Shown in pieces: positions 9,884-20,458 of a stretch of DNA of 64,000 nt (position 1 is its first letter; every line of letters begins with the position of its first letter). The position numbers and the translations under genes were made by a program. The stretch spans positions 21,018,001-21,082,000 of the forward strand of contig JBHGNT010000002.1 in the NCBI GenBank assembly GCA_043228905.1, written 5' to 3'. The notes below the pieces were generated by a model. The model was not told where the DNA came from. It saw nothing but the letters and a program-made list of their open reading frames with translations, and ran no database searches. Origin of the DNA: Azolla caroliniana (lineage: Eukaryota > Polypodiophyta).

Positions 9884-12800
9884 TCACTTCGGCATGGGAT
9901 GTCTCTCCAATCCAATCGTCTTCCGGCATGCTTCCAACTTGTCGGGTGTGAGCACTTTGGTCAGCATATCTGAGCCGTTCTCGTCCGTGTGGATCTTTGT
10001 CAGCACGAACTCCTGTTCTTCTATCCTTTCCCGGATCCAGTGATATCTTCGCTGGATGTGCTTCGTCCGGGAGTGATAGGCCGCGTTCTTCGCAAGGTGG
10101 ATGGCACTCTGACTATCGCAGTAGAGTCGGTACTCCTCCTGCCGGATACCGAGCTCTCTAATGAAGTCCTTCATCCATATTATTTCCTTGCCGGCTTCAA
10201 CAGCCGCCATGTACTCCGCCTCCGTGGTTGACAACGCAACCGTCTTCTGCAGCCTCGACTGCCATGAAACAGCTCCCCCTGCATACGTCATCACATACCC
10301 TGATGTGGACCGGCTGGTATCTGCGTCAGCCGACATATCCGAATCGGTGAAGCCGTCGAGTTCGGGCTTACCGGAGCCGAATCGGAGGCACACGTTTGCC
10401 GTGCCCTTCAGGTATCGGAGTATCCACTTGACCGCGTTCCAGTGCTCCTTGCCGGGATTGCTCATGTACCGGCTCACCACTCCGACTGCGTATCCAATGT
10501 CCGGTCTTGTACACACCATTGCGTACATCAAGCTTCCGACGGCAGAGGCATATGGCACTTTCATCATGTCCTCCTTCTCAGCCTTTGTCTTGGGGCTTTG
10601 CTTGCTCGACAGCTTGCAGTTTGTCGGGAGGGTCGATCCGACCGGTCTTGCTTCCGACATGTTGAACCGGTGAAGCACCTTTGTCACGTACTACTCCTGT
10701 GACAGCCACAACTGCTTCTTCTTCCGGTCTCTGATGATGTGCATCCCTAGTATTTGCCTCGCCGGACCCAGGTCCTTCATTGAGAAGGTTTGGTGAAGTG
10801 CTTTCTTCAGCATCCGTATCTTGCCCTGGTCCCGTCCGACGATCAACATGTCGTCCACGTACAGGAGGAGTATTAGAGAGTCTCCTCCTTCGAACTTCTT
10901 CACAAACACGCAGTGATCGGACTGCGTTTTGTGGTACCCTTCGTCGGTCATGAAGGAGTCGAACTTCCGGTACCATTGCCGGGGAGCCTGCTTCAGTCCG
11001 TAAAGGCTCTTCTTCAACCGGCATACCAGGTGCTCCTTCCCTTTCTTCTCGAATCCTTCCGGTTGCTGCATGTAGATCTCTTCTTCGAGGTCACCGTGAA
11101 GGAATGCCGTCTTCACGTCCATCTGTTCTATCTCGAGGTCCATGCTTGCCGCTATGCTCAGCACCGTCCGGATGGAGGTCATCTTCACTACCGGGGCAAA
11201 TATCTCGTCGAAGTCGACGCCCTTCTTCTGCTGGAACCCCTTCACTACTATCCTGGCTTTGTATCTCGGGGGGTTTCCGGCATCTCCCGGTTTCAGCTTG
11301 AACACCCACTTGTTTCGAAGTGCCCGCTTACTTTTCGGCAGCTCCACAAGTTCATATGTGTGGTTCTCATGCAGGGAATCCATCTCCTCCTGCATGGCAC
11401 TTAACCACCTGCGGCTATGGTTGTCAAGCTTTGCTTCTTCAAAACTTTCTGGCTCCCCTTCGTCGGTTAGCAGCACGTGCTCTGGTTCCGGAAATCTCCG
11501 GGGGGCCCTTCTCTCTCTTAGAGGATATCTCCGTTCCGGAGCTTCGGTAACCGGTTCTTCCGATTCTTCTTCATCCGAATCCATTTCGGGATCGGGGCCG
11601 GTTCCGGTATCATTTTCATCTTCTTCGGCCGGTTCTGTTTCTTCACCGTCTTCGGCCGGATCCTCGAGTGCTAACCGGTCCCTTGCCGGTCGGGACTGCT
11701 CCTCGTAGAGTTGATCCTCACCGGTCGACTTGGAGCTCTTCATCTTCTTCTCCGACTCCCAGTCGGCGAGTGTCTTGTCCTCCATGAAGATGATATCACG
11801 ACTCCTGAATATCTTCTTGTCGACCGGGTCCCATACTCGGTAGCCGAACTCGTCGTCGCCGTAACCGAGGAATATGCATGGCCGGGTCTTTGGATCTAGC
11901 TTTCCTCTCCGGTCCTTTGCCACATGCACATATGCGAGACACCCGAACACCTTCAGATGCCGGTAGGATACTTCCCTACCGGTCCACACTCTCTGCGGCG
12001 TGTCTCCGTCCAAAGGTACTGAGGGTGATCTGTTTATCACGTATGTCGCCGTCGACATTGCCTCAGCCCAAAACCCCTTGGGTAATTTCGCATGCGCCAG
12101 CATACTCCGGACCCTCTCCATTATGGTCCGGTTCATCCTCTCGGCCAGTCCGTTTAGTTCCGGCGTCTTCGGCACAGTAAACTCGAGCCGGATTCCCTTC
12201 GAGCGACAGTACTCCTGGAACTGCCCCCGGTATTCCCCTCCGTTATCCGCTCGTATCGCTTTCAGCTCCTTGCCGGATTCCCTTTCCACTCTCGCGTGGA
12301 GTTCTTTGAAGACGGACAATACTTGGTCCTTTGTCTTCAACGGTGCCGTCCACAGCTTCCGGCTATGGTCATCTATGAATGTTACGAATTACTGGGCTCC
12401 GCCATGTGACTTCGTTTCTACCTGACACACATCAGTGTGTACCAACTCCAATGGTACACTACGTCTCGTCGGTGGCCTTGGGTGGAAGGAGGTTCGGTTC
12501 TGCTTACCGGCCAGGCAATCGGTGCACTTCTCCAGGTGCACATGCTTCACTGGAATGAGGTTGTCTTCTGCAAGCCTCTTCATCCCCTTCTCACTCATGT
12601 GGCACAGTCTTTTGTGCCACAGCTCACCGGCAGTGTCGGCTGCCACATTCAGCTCTTCCGGACATAACCGGGCATTCATCAGGTACAGTGTGTTGTCTTT
12701 CCGGGCCCGAGCCACTATCAGGCTCCCTTTGCTGAACTTCATGACACCGTTCCGGATGCTCCCCGTGTAGCCTTCATCATCTAGCCTCCTGGCCGAGATC

Positions 12801-13957
12801 AGGTTCAATCGGACCTCCGGAACGTGTCGAACATCCTTCAGCAGCATCTTGCATCCGGTTGATGTCATCAGCCACACGTCTCCTATGCCGGCAATCCGGC
12901 ATGTACCTTCATTTCCCATCCGGACACAGCCGTGCTCACCGGCTGTGTAGGATGAGAAGTATTTCTTCTCCGGGGTCAGGTGGAACGACGCTCCGGAATC
13001 GACCACCCAGGTCATCTCTTCACCGGCAAGGTTTAGCTCACCTTCTTCGGTGATGAGCATGATTTCTTCCTCACTTGCCGCGAGTGCCGTTGTTCCTTTC
13101 CGGTCCTGCCCTCGCCAATCCGAACCTCTCCGGTCCGTGGCTCCCCGGTATGCACCGTTTCTCTCCGGTGACTTCTTCGAATCGGTGTCGTCGGCTCCGT
13201 TGTCTTTTCGGTAATGCCGACAATTCTTTCGGAAGTGCCCCGGCTTCCCACAGTGGAAGCATGTGGGCCTTCCTCTTGACTGCGACCGGGTCCCCGACTT
13301 CTCCCGTCTTTGCGGACTCCGGTTCCATTGTCTTCCCCGATCCGATTCGGTAAGCAGCGCCTTCGAGTCGGAGGCCGGTTCTTTATCTCTCCGACGCGCT
13401 TCTTCGTTCAAAATACTTGTCTTTACCGTTTGTAAGGACAAGTTATCTTCGGTGCAGGAGGTGCTGAGAGTCACCACCAAGTTCTCCCAGCTTTCCGGCA
13501 ATGTACACATCAGGATGATGGCTTGCATTGCATCCTCCAACGGGAACTTGATCGCCGCAAGCTGATTCACGAATCCCATGAACGTGCTTACGTGTTCCAC
13601 CATACTCTCGCCGTCCCGGTACTTGAGATTCACTATCTTCCTCATCAGGGAGGTCCGGTTCAACGCATTCTTCCTCTCATAGAGGCCCGACAGCTTCCGC
13701 CACATCTCATATGCGTTGGTGTCGTTCGCCACATGTTGTAGAACGCTCACGTCGACGTATTGCCGAATGGTTGCAACGGCTTTCCGGTTCAGAAGCCTCC
13801 ATTCCGACTCAAGTACCCCCTTCGGTATTTCCGACCTGTCAATCGGTTCGTACAGGTCCCGAACAATCAGAAGATCCTCCATCTTGATCTTCCAGTCGGC
13901 GTAATTCTGCGCATTCAGCACCATCATGCCCGGAGGCCCACTACCGCCGCCTTCCAT
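9884..13957 (-). pseudogene. Copia gag-pol polyprotein with two nonsense codons
   Basis: One continuous reading frame of about 1,350 codons interrupted only by two stops: TAA where tyrosine is expected near 12386 (before FVTFIDD of integrase), and TAG near 10688 (after LWLSQE). The first ATG in frame is at 13957; an upstream GTG is not a likely start. Domains in order: gag (YADWKIKME, LYERKN), CCHC knuckle (CFHCGKPGHFRKNC), protease (WVVDSGASFHLT), GAG-pre-integrase, integrase core, RVT_2 with LYVDDML, and RNase H (TEAEYMAAVEAGKEI, LYCDSQSAIHLAKN, TKHIQRRYH). There is no frameshift. It is close in sequence to the degenerate copia at 42120-46681. A copy without the two stops elsewhere could be autonomous. 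Confidence 0.9.
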
Positions 13958-13974
13958 TTTCTGTGTTACCGTCA

Positions 13975-13985
13975 CTCTGATACCA
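13975..13985 (-). other. Primer-binding site of the young copia (initiator tRNA-Met)
   Basis: On the minus strand, TGGTATCAGAG lies three bases after the 5' LTR end. This matches the 3' end of plant initiator tRNA-Met, the usual copia primer. Confidence 0.88.
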
Positions 13986-13988
13986 GTT

Positions 13989-14263
13989 TGTTAAGAATCG
14001 TCGTTCCGATTCTCCTTCCCCACTCGACCACAACCGAGTAAGCGCTAATCAATGCAACAGAAAATAGGAACCACAGAGAGAAACACACGAATACACAGGG
14101 ATTAACGTGGAAAACCCTAACTGGGGAAAAAACCACGGGAGTCCTCAAACTCCAACTATCACTATAGACAGAGATGTACAATGGTGAAGCTACAAGGCAA
14201 CAACCTTGAGCTCACTGTCTTCGCCACAGGCGGCGGCAGTACACAGAGGCAACGACCTCTTCG

Positions 14264-14294
<31 letters not shown>

Positions 14295-14703
14295 ATGAGC
14301 AACAGCAGCCACAATAAACTATTTGCCCTAAGTCATATTTATACACATATGACTTTCGGGCTATTTACAAATATAGCCTCAAGGGGCCTTGGCAAACATA
14401 TTCACAAATATGTCCCCGCATCCGGATCTCTCTCCGGGTACATTCGTCATCTGGATCCGTATCCGGGTACTCTTCATCCGGCTTCATGCGGGTACTCTTC
14501 ATCATCCGGATCCGCATCTGGGTACTCTTCATCCGGCTTCATGTCGGGTACTCTTCATCCGGCTTCATGCCGGGTACTCTTCATCATCCGGATCCGCATC
14601 TGGGTTTGCCGTCATTTATCTCCGGGGACATCCGTAACCGCAACCGGGCTTGCCGTCATCTGTCTCCGGGGACATCCCATCCGGAGGGACCGAAATCCCA
14701 ACA
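13989..14703 (-). repeat. 5' LTR of the young copia
   Basis: 715-bp partner of 9158-9873, with the same TGTTAAG and CCCAACA ends. Visible differences are CTCGACC for CTCAACC, one missing C in CATGCCGGG, two CCGGG to CTGGG changes, and a shorter CT run. The AGTAG duplication follows at 14704-14708. Confidence 0.93.
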
Positions 14704-14708
14704 AGTAG
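14704..14708. repeat. AGTAG target-site duplication of the nested copia, right copy
   Basis: Directly follows CCCAACA and matches 9153-9157. Confidence 0.9.
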
Positions 14709-15290
14709 ATCAATTTTAAATACAGGTATGAAAGCCTAATAGGTTTGTTATTTCCACGACATTATCCTAAAGTTCACTGCCTTACATTGTGCACAATTGT
14801 ATACACATATGGTTTGATCCCATATGAACAAACTGAGGAATAGATTAGATCAACTTTTAATATAAGTATTGAATACTTTAATAAGTTAGTTATTCCAATC
14901 ACTTATCCTAATGTGCACTATCCTACATTTTCGACAATTACATACATGCACGTATGGGTCAAAGTATAAATTATATCTCATTTTATTAGTATGGATACAA
15001 GTACACCTCATATTTTTGTAAAACCTACCTAATTAATATAAGTCTTTAAGTTAGTGTTTCCCTTGTCGCACAATAGTGCCATATTGAGCCATAGTTGAAC
15101 TTTATTTAGATACATTAACTTATCAACATGTCTACACTTGCATGATTTCTAATGATCTCCACTCGTAGATCTATCATGTATTTTTATATTTGCAAATTCT
15201 TATCAAGTTGAGGAACATGTGATACTAGTGCATCCAATTATTGTAGAGAGGGTGTATTTTCTTCGTTTTAAGAAGATTCTACAAGTGGAA
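14709..15290. other. Noncoding right subterminal region of the large DNA transposon
   Basis: AT-rich, no supported frame. Its reverse complement shares a block around GCACTAGTATCACATGTTC with the terminal region at 28960-29040 and 53040-53120. That identifies those copies as inverted right ends of related elements. Confidence 0.65.
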
Positions 15291-15310
15291 TGCGCAATCC
15301 TTCCACTTGT
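15281..15310. repeat. Perfect 10-bp inverted repeat at the right transposon end
   Basis: ACAAGTGGAA, ten intervening bases, then TTCCACTTGT. The inner arm lies just outside the conserved 35-bp repeat and the outer arm inside it, giving a possible hairpin or paired binding site. The left end lacks the second arm. Confidence 0.75.
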
Positions 15311-15325
15311 GAACGCGAACGTGTT
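15291..15325 (-). repeat. Right terminal inverted repeat of the large DNA transposon
   Basis: Reverse complement of 549-583 with one mismatch. It ends CGTGTT at 15325, then TTAA at 15326-15329. Confidence 0.9.
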
Positions 15326-15329
15326 TTAA
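15326..15329. repeat. TTAA target-site duplication, right copy
   Basis: Matches 545-548. Downstream sequence resumes the interrupted copia on the minus strand. Confidence 0.8.
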
Positions 15330-16750
15330 CCGAAATGAGATCGGACTCTCTTCTAGAGTGTCGACGTCTTCATCTTCTAACTGGACCGGTTCAGGCTCAC
15401 TTGCCTCATCCTCCGGTATCGGGTCGGGATCGGAAGTCAGAGCCGGTAAGGCATACCATGATGCCGTCTCATCAAACTCAACATCCCGGCTAACTCAGAC
15501 CTGCTTCGTCCGGGGGTTATAACATTTATACCCCTTTTGCTCATGCGAGTAACTGACTAGGATGAATTTCTCCGACTTTGCATCCAACTTCCTCTGCTTC
15601 TCATCCGGCACATGCACATATGCTATGCTGCCGAATATCCGAAGGTGTCAGAAATTCGGCTAGCGCCCGAGATACAGCTCATTTGCGGACACTTTGTCAC
15701 TGATCCGGTTTTGGGTATAGACGGCCATCCGGACCGCCTCCACCCAGTAGAATTTGGGCATGCTCTTCTCCTCCAGCATCGCCCTTGCCGCGTCGATAAG
15801 CGACCGGTTCTTCCTCTCGGTTACACCGTTTTATTCCAGTGTGTATCTGCGGCTGAACTCTCGCCGAATTCCTATTTGCTGCAGATAACTGTTGAATTGG
15901 CCGGAAAAATATTCTTTTCCGCCATCTGACCATAGGTACTTGATCTTTCTCTCCGATTCCCGCTCCACCATGCTTTGAAGGTCCCGGAAACAGTCGAAGA
16001 CTTCGCTCTTCCGCTCAATGAGGTAGATTCATGTGTGCCAACTATAGTCGTCGATGAAGGAGACGAAATATCGACTCCCGCCAAGACTTACGTATTGTGC
16101 CAGTCCCCATACATCCGAATGAATAGGGTTGAGCTTGTTACGGCTACGGTTTCGTTCGGTGGGGACTGGAAGCCGGTGTTGCTTCCCGAGTTGGCAGGTT
16201 TCAGATACATGGGCCTTCCGGCCACTAAACTTCGGCAAACTGAAAACAACTTGTTTCTTTTGCAAGTCTTGAAGCTGCCGGTAATTGACGTGGCCGATCC
16301 GCTTGTGCCAGAGATCAATATCCGATTCAATCTTCTATCCTTTGGCGAACAATGCGGTGCCAACATCATTGGTGTTGAGGATGAACATCCTCCCATCTCT
16401 GTGCCCTTGCGCAATGATTTGGCCCTCTTCCTCGATGAAGCACTCGAGGTGCGTAAACCGCACCTGCATCCCCTGGTCGACAATCTGTCCAACCGACACT
16501 AGGTTCTCGTGATAGTTGGAATGTGTAATACGTTCATCAGCTTCCCCCTCTGTCCGACGTGGCTGAAAGGGACTTCTCCGATATACACGATTGGGTGAGG
16601 AGTGTCATCTCCGGTTTCAACAACTCCCGGTTGTTCCGGTTTCTCCAGGAAGGAGAACCACTCTTTGTGGCTCGTCATGTGATTCGATGCACCGGAATCA
16701 ACATACCATACTTCCTCCAATTTGGAAGTGGTCTTCTTCATCGAATTTGC
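15330..16750 (-). pseudogene. Outer copia protease and integrase, degenerate
   Basis: From high to low coordinates: an aspartic-protease block near 16700 (WYVDSGASNHMTSHKEWF), the GAG-pre-integrase region (around 16100-16250; CQLGKQHRLP, HSDVWGLA), and the integrase core start (RYFVSFIDDYSWHT near 16030-16075). The integrase carboxyl part follows (15480-15930) and the linker is cut at 15326. Frame changes and stops separate the blocks. Similar in sequence to the plus-strand copia at 21343-25265. Confidence 0.8.
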
Positions 16751-16891
16751 CTAGTGCTTCATTACCAAGGCTGGCCCCTTACCGCTCTTCTTGGTTCCGG
16801 ATCCTTTCGATCCTTGTGCGTAGTGCGAGCTTTGCCGGTTCTCCCGACCGGTTTTGCCAGATCCAGATCTATCCAAATCGGCGCACTTCTT

Positions 16892-17713
16892 CTAGCACTC
16901 ACTTTCTCTATGGCCCTTTTTGCCACAATAACAACATTCCGTGGCAGATTTGTCTTGCCGGCCTTCGGCGCCGCCTTGACTCCCCATGCTTGTGGAAGTC
17001 CCGGAACTGCTACCGACACGTTCTCTGTGTTTTCTTTCCTGCACTTGTCGGCCGCCTCCAGTGCATGCCGACCCACCTCGTCCCCCACGCCCATGGGGCC
17101 TATCCGCCTCCGTGTACAACATCCGGATGTCCGATTGAGTGGTCCTAGACCCACTCGTGTGGTTTTCTTCGACCATCAGCCTCGATTGCAAGTCGAGGAA
17201 GGTCGGTGGTTTCTCCCGGGTGCAGATCTCTGTCTGGATTGGCCCATACCTTTGTGCTAGACCACCAAGGCAGATTTGTACCATTTCGCCTTCGTCCACC
17301 ATCACGTTGATGGACCCAAGTGCGTCACAAATCTCCTTTATTTTGGTGGTGTAGTCCGTAACCGACATATCTTTTTGTCGGATGTTGTTCAGCTCTTGCC
17401 GGAGCTGCAACTTACGGGCTGTGATACTTGCGGCAAAAATCTTACGCAGATTTTCCCAGGCCTCCTTCGGCGTCTTTGCATCCCTGATGTAGCTGAACAT
17501 CTGGTCATGCACACAGGATGCGAGGTAGTATAATACTCGGCTCGCTCCTTGCTCCCATACCGGGAAGTCCTTGTGTCCAGGCTTTGGTGCTACCTCATTC
17601 GTTCCTTCCACAAAACTCCAATACCCATGCCCCAATAGGTACTGGTGCATTTTGTATGACCAGGACGTGTAGTTGCTCCAGTCGAGCTTCTCTATAGGAA
17701 GCGAACTCACCAT
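16892..17713 (-). CDS. Outer copia gag
   Basis: Open frame of 273 residues. Residues 1-190 are a UBN2-type copia gag (LDWSNYTSWSYKMHQYLL, AKTPKEAWENLRKIFAAS, LQLRQELNNIRQKDMSV). A glycine- and arginine-rich region follows and ends in a CCHC zinc knuckle (CCYCGKKGHRESEC). The next codon is a stop, so protease and integrase are no longer in frame with gag. Gag packages element RNA in cytoplasmic particles. A related gag fragment occurs at 36500-37075. Confidence 0.85.
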   Translation of the reverse strand: MVSSLPIEKLDWSNYTSWSYKMHQYLLGHGYWSFVEGTNEVAPKPGHKDFPVWEQGASRVLYYLASCVHDQMFSYIRDAKTPKEAWENLRKIFAASITARKLQLRQELNNIRQKDMSVTDYTTKIKEICDALGSINVMVDEGEMVQICLGGLAQRYGPIQTEICTREKPPTFLDLQSRLMVEENHTSGSRTTQSDIRMLYTEADRPHGRGGRGGSACTGGGRQVQERKHRERVGSSSGTSTSMGSQGGAEGRQDKSATECCYCGKKGHRESEC

Positions 17714-17815
17714 ACCTCTGTTTGTATTTTTTCTCTGTCTATTGTTCTGTTCTCACAACCTGTAGGGTTTGTCTTGCGAAAGCGAATGTCGGTTGCAGAG
17801 GTCTTCAACCCTCGC

Positions 17816-17827
17816 GCTCTGATACCA
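17816..17827 (-). other. Primer-binding site of the outer copia
   Basis: Minus strand TGGTATCAGAGC directly abuts the LTR end. It is complementary to initiator tRNA-Met. Confidence 0.88.
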
Positions 17828-18274
17828 TGTCAAAAGACAACAACTTTGCTGCGTAAGACAACAACTTGGCTGCGTAGCAACAGAGAGAAAGAGAGAGAGA
17901 GAATAATACACAGAATACAGAGAGTACTCGGGAGAGATAGAGAGAGAAGAACAATAATCTAAATTCAAAAACTATAGCAACACTGTGCATGAAACATGCT
18001 CAACAGCACTATTTATACAAGTCCTAAGAGGACTAACAGAAGTACCCCGTACTTCAATGCTCACTCGAGCGTTTGGCACTGACTACGAGACTATTAACTC
18101 CCTAGTAGTCTAACTGCTACTAGGCTTTCGGTTATTGATGTATCTGGCTAACCGGCTCCCCAGCTTACTGGCTCACTTGCTCACTGGGTCACCGATCCGG
18201 CTCATCCTTTTGGATGCCAATCCGGCTCAGGCTTATTCAGCCGATCCAGATCCAGTTGAGCTTGCCGCTCAACA
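17828..18274 (-). repeat. 5' LTR of the outer copia
   Basis: Plus-strand ends are TGTCAAAAG and CGCTCAACA, so the LTR reads TGTTGAGC to TTTTGACA. A GA-rich stretch at 17880-17945 is part of it. Its start (TGTTGAGCGGCAAGCTCAAC) aligns with the LTR start at 20604 (TGTTAAGAGGACCAACTCAAC). Confidence 0.8.
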
Positions 18275-19399
18275 TATGTGAACATGTATAAGACTCGAGC
18301 ATATTTATGTACAAGACTCTCAAATGAACGCATTTGAAAAACAAGACAAATGAAGAGCAGGAACAACAACAAACATGCTCAACAAGAACATGTTGAGGAA
18401 GATAATATATAAATAGCATCACATAATCATTACACCCCTTTACCATAATGAGCATGTACAAGACTTAAGCATATTTCTATAAAAGACTCTCAAATGAGCA
18501 CATTTGAAAAACCAGACATTACAAGAACATTTACAACCAAAATCAACAAGAATATACCTATTCTCGAATAGTTGAAGCTTCTCAATGAATATGTGGTAGA
18601 GTCAGAACCTATTTGCCAAGAATTTATTGTAGATCATGCAACAAAACCTACAATAGGAGGAGACTTAGATGTTGTGTCGCTTGAAGGGGTTGTTGCATGT
18701 TTGTTGTAGATGGGTCACAAGAAGGACATCGAGCTTGGATGGTATGAACACAACGAGCAAAGGGGACAGAGTGAGTAAAGAATGTCCGATACACCATAGA
18801 GGGGTCACAATAATAACAAAGAACAGAGAATGCATGTTCCCTACAGATGGGTCACAACAACAACAAAGAGCAGAGAACTCTTGTTTGCTCTGGATGATGT
18901 GACACAACAAGCACCAATGAGCAGAGATGGTGGGGACATAGTGAACAAAGGGGACAGAGTGAGTAGAGAGTGTCTTGAGGTTGCAGAAGGGTCAAAGAGA
19001 ATACAGAACGTGGTTGCCTGGAGGTGCAGATGGTCTGAAGCGTCGACACAACTTGAACACTTTGTGAATGCAAGAAAAGCAAAGAGAGATCTCAGAGAGA
19101 GAGAGACATCTGAGAAAGAGATAGCGACAAAAGGAGAGAGAGAGAGAGAGAGACAGAGACAGAGAGAGAGTCACTCACTCACCGTCAACAATTAAATTTA
19201 TTACACAAGGGACACTTGAACAGAGACGTAACACTGGAAGGATGTGTGGGTTTTTTGTTCTTTTAAAATTTGAACCCATTGAATGTAACTTTTATATTTT
19301 TAGTAGGTGATGATAAACTTTTTAGTCACTTTTATTGGATTTATTTTAAATTATAGTGTTTATTCTCTTCATCGAAATAGTACTAAAATTTTGGCCAAA
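18275..19399. other. No gene; degenerate repeats and a GA microsatellite
   Basis: AT-rich DNA with loosely repeated phrases such as GGGTCACAA, AAGAGCAGAGAA and GGGGACAGAGTGAGTA (18700-18990) and a GA/CAGA simple repeat at 19095-19175. The short open frames are low in complexity and not supported as genes. The segment may be an old LTR. Confidence 0.5.
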
Positions 19400-19950
19400 A
19401 GTTGGTACACCGTAGCTTGCTTTCACCCTTGGCTATACAGATGCTGATTGGGCCAAAAACGCTGACGATCGAAGGTCAACTTCCGGATTCGCATTTTCAC
19501 TTTGCAATGTCGTCATCGCCTGGAGTAGTAAGAAGCAGCCGATAGTTGCACTATGGAGCACTGAGGCCGAGTACCGAGGAGTGGCTGTTGCGACGTGCGA
19601 AGCCATTTGGCTTAAACGGTTGTTAAAGAATCTATAGATTGAGGTGTCTGATTTGACGATGATCTACTTCGACAACCTTAGCAACATCCAGCTGGTGAAG
19701 AACCCCGTCTTCCATGCCTAAAAAAAGCACATTGAGGTGCATGACCTTTTCCTTCGAGAGTGAGTCCTCTCTGGTGACGTCGAATTGGTGTATGTTCTGA
19801 CGGATCGGCAGCCTACTGACATCTTCACCAAACCTCTCGGCCTGGAAAAGTTGCGGCAATTTTCGGGCCAGCTTGGTCTCCAACACCTCGATATGCCGAA
19901 CTTGAGGGGGAAGGTGAAGCCGGAATTGATGATGTTCGAAAAGTCGAATT
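19400..19950 (+). pseudogene. Copia RNase H remnant
   Basis: Plus-strand translation gives YTDADWAKNADDRRSTSGF, then STEAEYRGVAVATCEAIWLK, then HIEVHDLFLRE and TDIFTKPLG, the landmarks of copia RNase H. Stop codons occur near 19634, 19719 and 19761. The D and E catalytic blocks are still visible, but upstream reverse transcriptase is absent. Confidence 0.8.
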
Positions 19951-19990
19951 AGATGACGGTTTCGATTTCAGACCAACTGTTCAAGTCGGA

Positions 19991-20458
19991 ATGTTCTCGT
20001 CGGATCAAGAAGCCGAAGACGGATGGACCTGTGCAGATAGAACAGACAAGTGGAGACTTGTCAGACGTAGGGGGAGCGACCATAAGGCAAAGATGGAGCC
20101 CAAGCCAACCAAAAAAGGGCAAGGTAAAGCCAAGGTGGCTAAGAAGACCAAGACATGGACATGGTCCGATGTCGTGAAGGGTTTGAAGATCGGATATGAG
20201 TTGGAGAAAGCCAACTCGGATAAGAGCAGGAACAAATCGGAAACAACCGATTCGTTCAAGAGTCAAAGTGAATCGGAAGCAGCTGATTCAATCGGAATGT
20301 TCAATTCGAAGGAGTTGAATCGATTGGCCAAGCAGTCGAAAGGGCAACGGAAGTCGACACCGACACGGAGGAGCCAGTGGGTCGAGAAGCGCTACGACCA
20401 CGACAACAAGGGAGTTGACAAGGGCCAAAGGAGTAGACGAACCGACAGGGAAGGTTGA
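19991..20458 (+). CDS. Unrecognised basic ORF between copia RNase H and 3' LTR
   Basis: Open frame of 155 residues, rich in K, S, R and E (KKGQGKAKVAKKTKTWTWSDVVKG), with no domain I recognise. Most copia elements have little space between RNase H and the polypurine tract, so this 650-bp region is an addition. It may be a captured sequence, or a degenerate frame that happens to be open. The neighbouring RNase H is broken, which argues against expression. Confidence 0.3.
   Translation: MFSSDQEAEDGWTCADRTDKWRLVRRRGSDHKAKMEPKPTKKGQGKAKVAKKTKTWTWSDVVKGLKIGYELEKANSDKSRNKSETTDSFKSQSESEAADSIGMFNSKELNRLAKQSKGQRKSTPTRRSQWVEKRYDHDNKGVDKGQRSRRTDREG

Larger units (their letters stand above)
9158..14703 (-). 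mobile_element. Young, nearly complete Ty1/copia retrotransposon
   Basis: 5.5-kb minus-strand element with LTRs of 716 and 715 bp, both beginning TGTTAAG and ending CCCAACA, flanked by AGTAG duplications. The primer-binding site is at 13975-13985 and the polypurine tract AAGTGAAGGGGGAGTT (minus strand) at 9874-9889. The LTRs differ by only a handful of substitutions plus a CT-repeat length change, so the insertion is recent. It lies inside the large DNA transposon, downstream of the methyltransferase gene. Confidence 0.95.
549..15325. mobile_element. Large DNA transposon with DUF7869 gene, ParB-methyltransferase gene and palindrome array
   Basis: The element is bounded by 35-bp terminal inverted repeats (549-583 and 15291-15325; 34 of 35 match) and a TTAA duplication, and sits inside a copia element. 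It is 14.8 kb, or about 9.2 kb after subtracting the nested copia and its duplicated AGTAG (9158-14708). Inside are a minus-strand DUF7869 gene (907-3687), a divergent spacer with an array of ten palindromes, and a plus-strand spliced ParB-methyltransferase gene (5408-8727). Both genes have long open frames and intact splice sites, so the element may have been active recently. Diverged relatives occur at 28900-31130, 36993-39074, 52980-54245 and 62290-62640. I know of no described plant superfamily with this gene pair. Confidence 0.85.
1..18274 (-). mobile_element. Outer Ty1/copia retrotransposon, split by a DNA transposon
   Basis: The minus-strand element reads from its 5' LTR (17828-18274) through a primer-binding site (17816-17827), gag (16892-17713), protease and integrase (15326-16750). 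It then jumps across the 549-15325 insertion to the start of reverse transcriptase (1-548) and leaves the window on the left, so its 3' LTR is not seen. Domain order gag-PR-IN-RT is that of Ty1/copia. The two flanks of the insertion are consecutive parts of the integrase-RT linker, which shows one element was interrupted. The pol part carries stops and frame changes, so the element is dead. Its LTR resembles the one at 20604-21044. Confidence 0.85.

Noticed and set aside
10161-10673. Plus-strand frames of 100-190 residues across 10-14 kb
   Set aside because: They are shadows of the minus-strand copia gag-pol frame.
18830-19195. Open frame of 121 residues as a gene
   Set aside because: Low-complexity GA and CAGA repeat sequence with biased composition and no domain.
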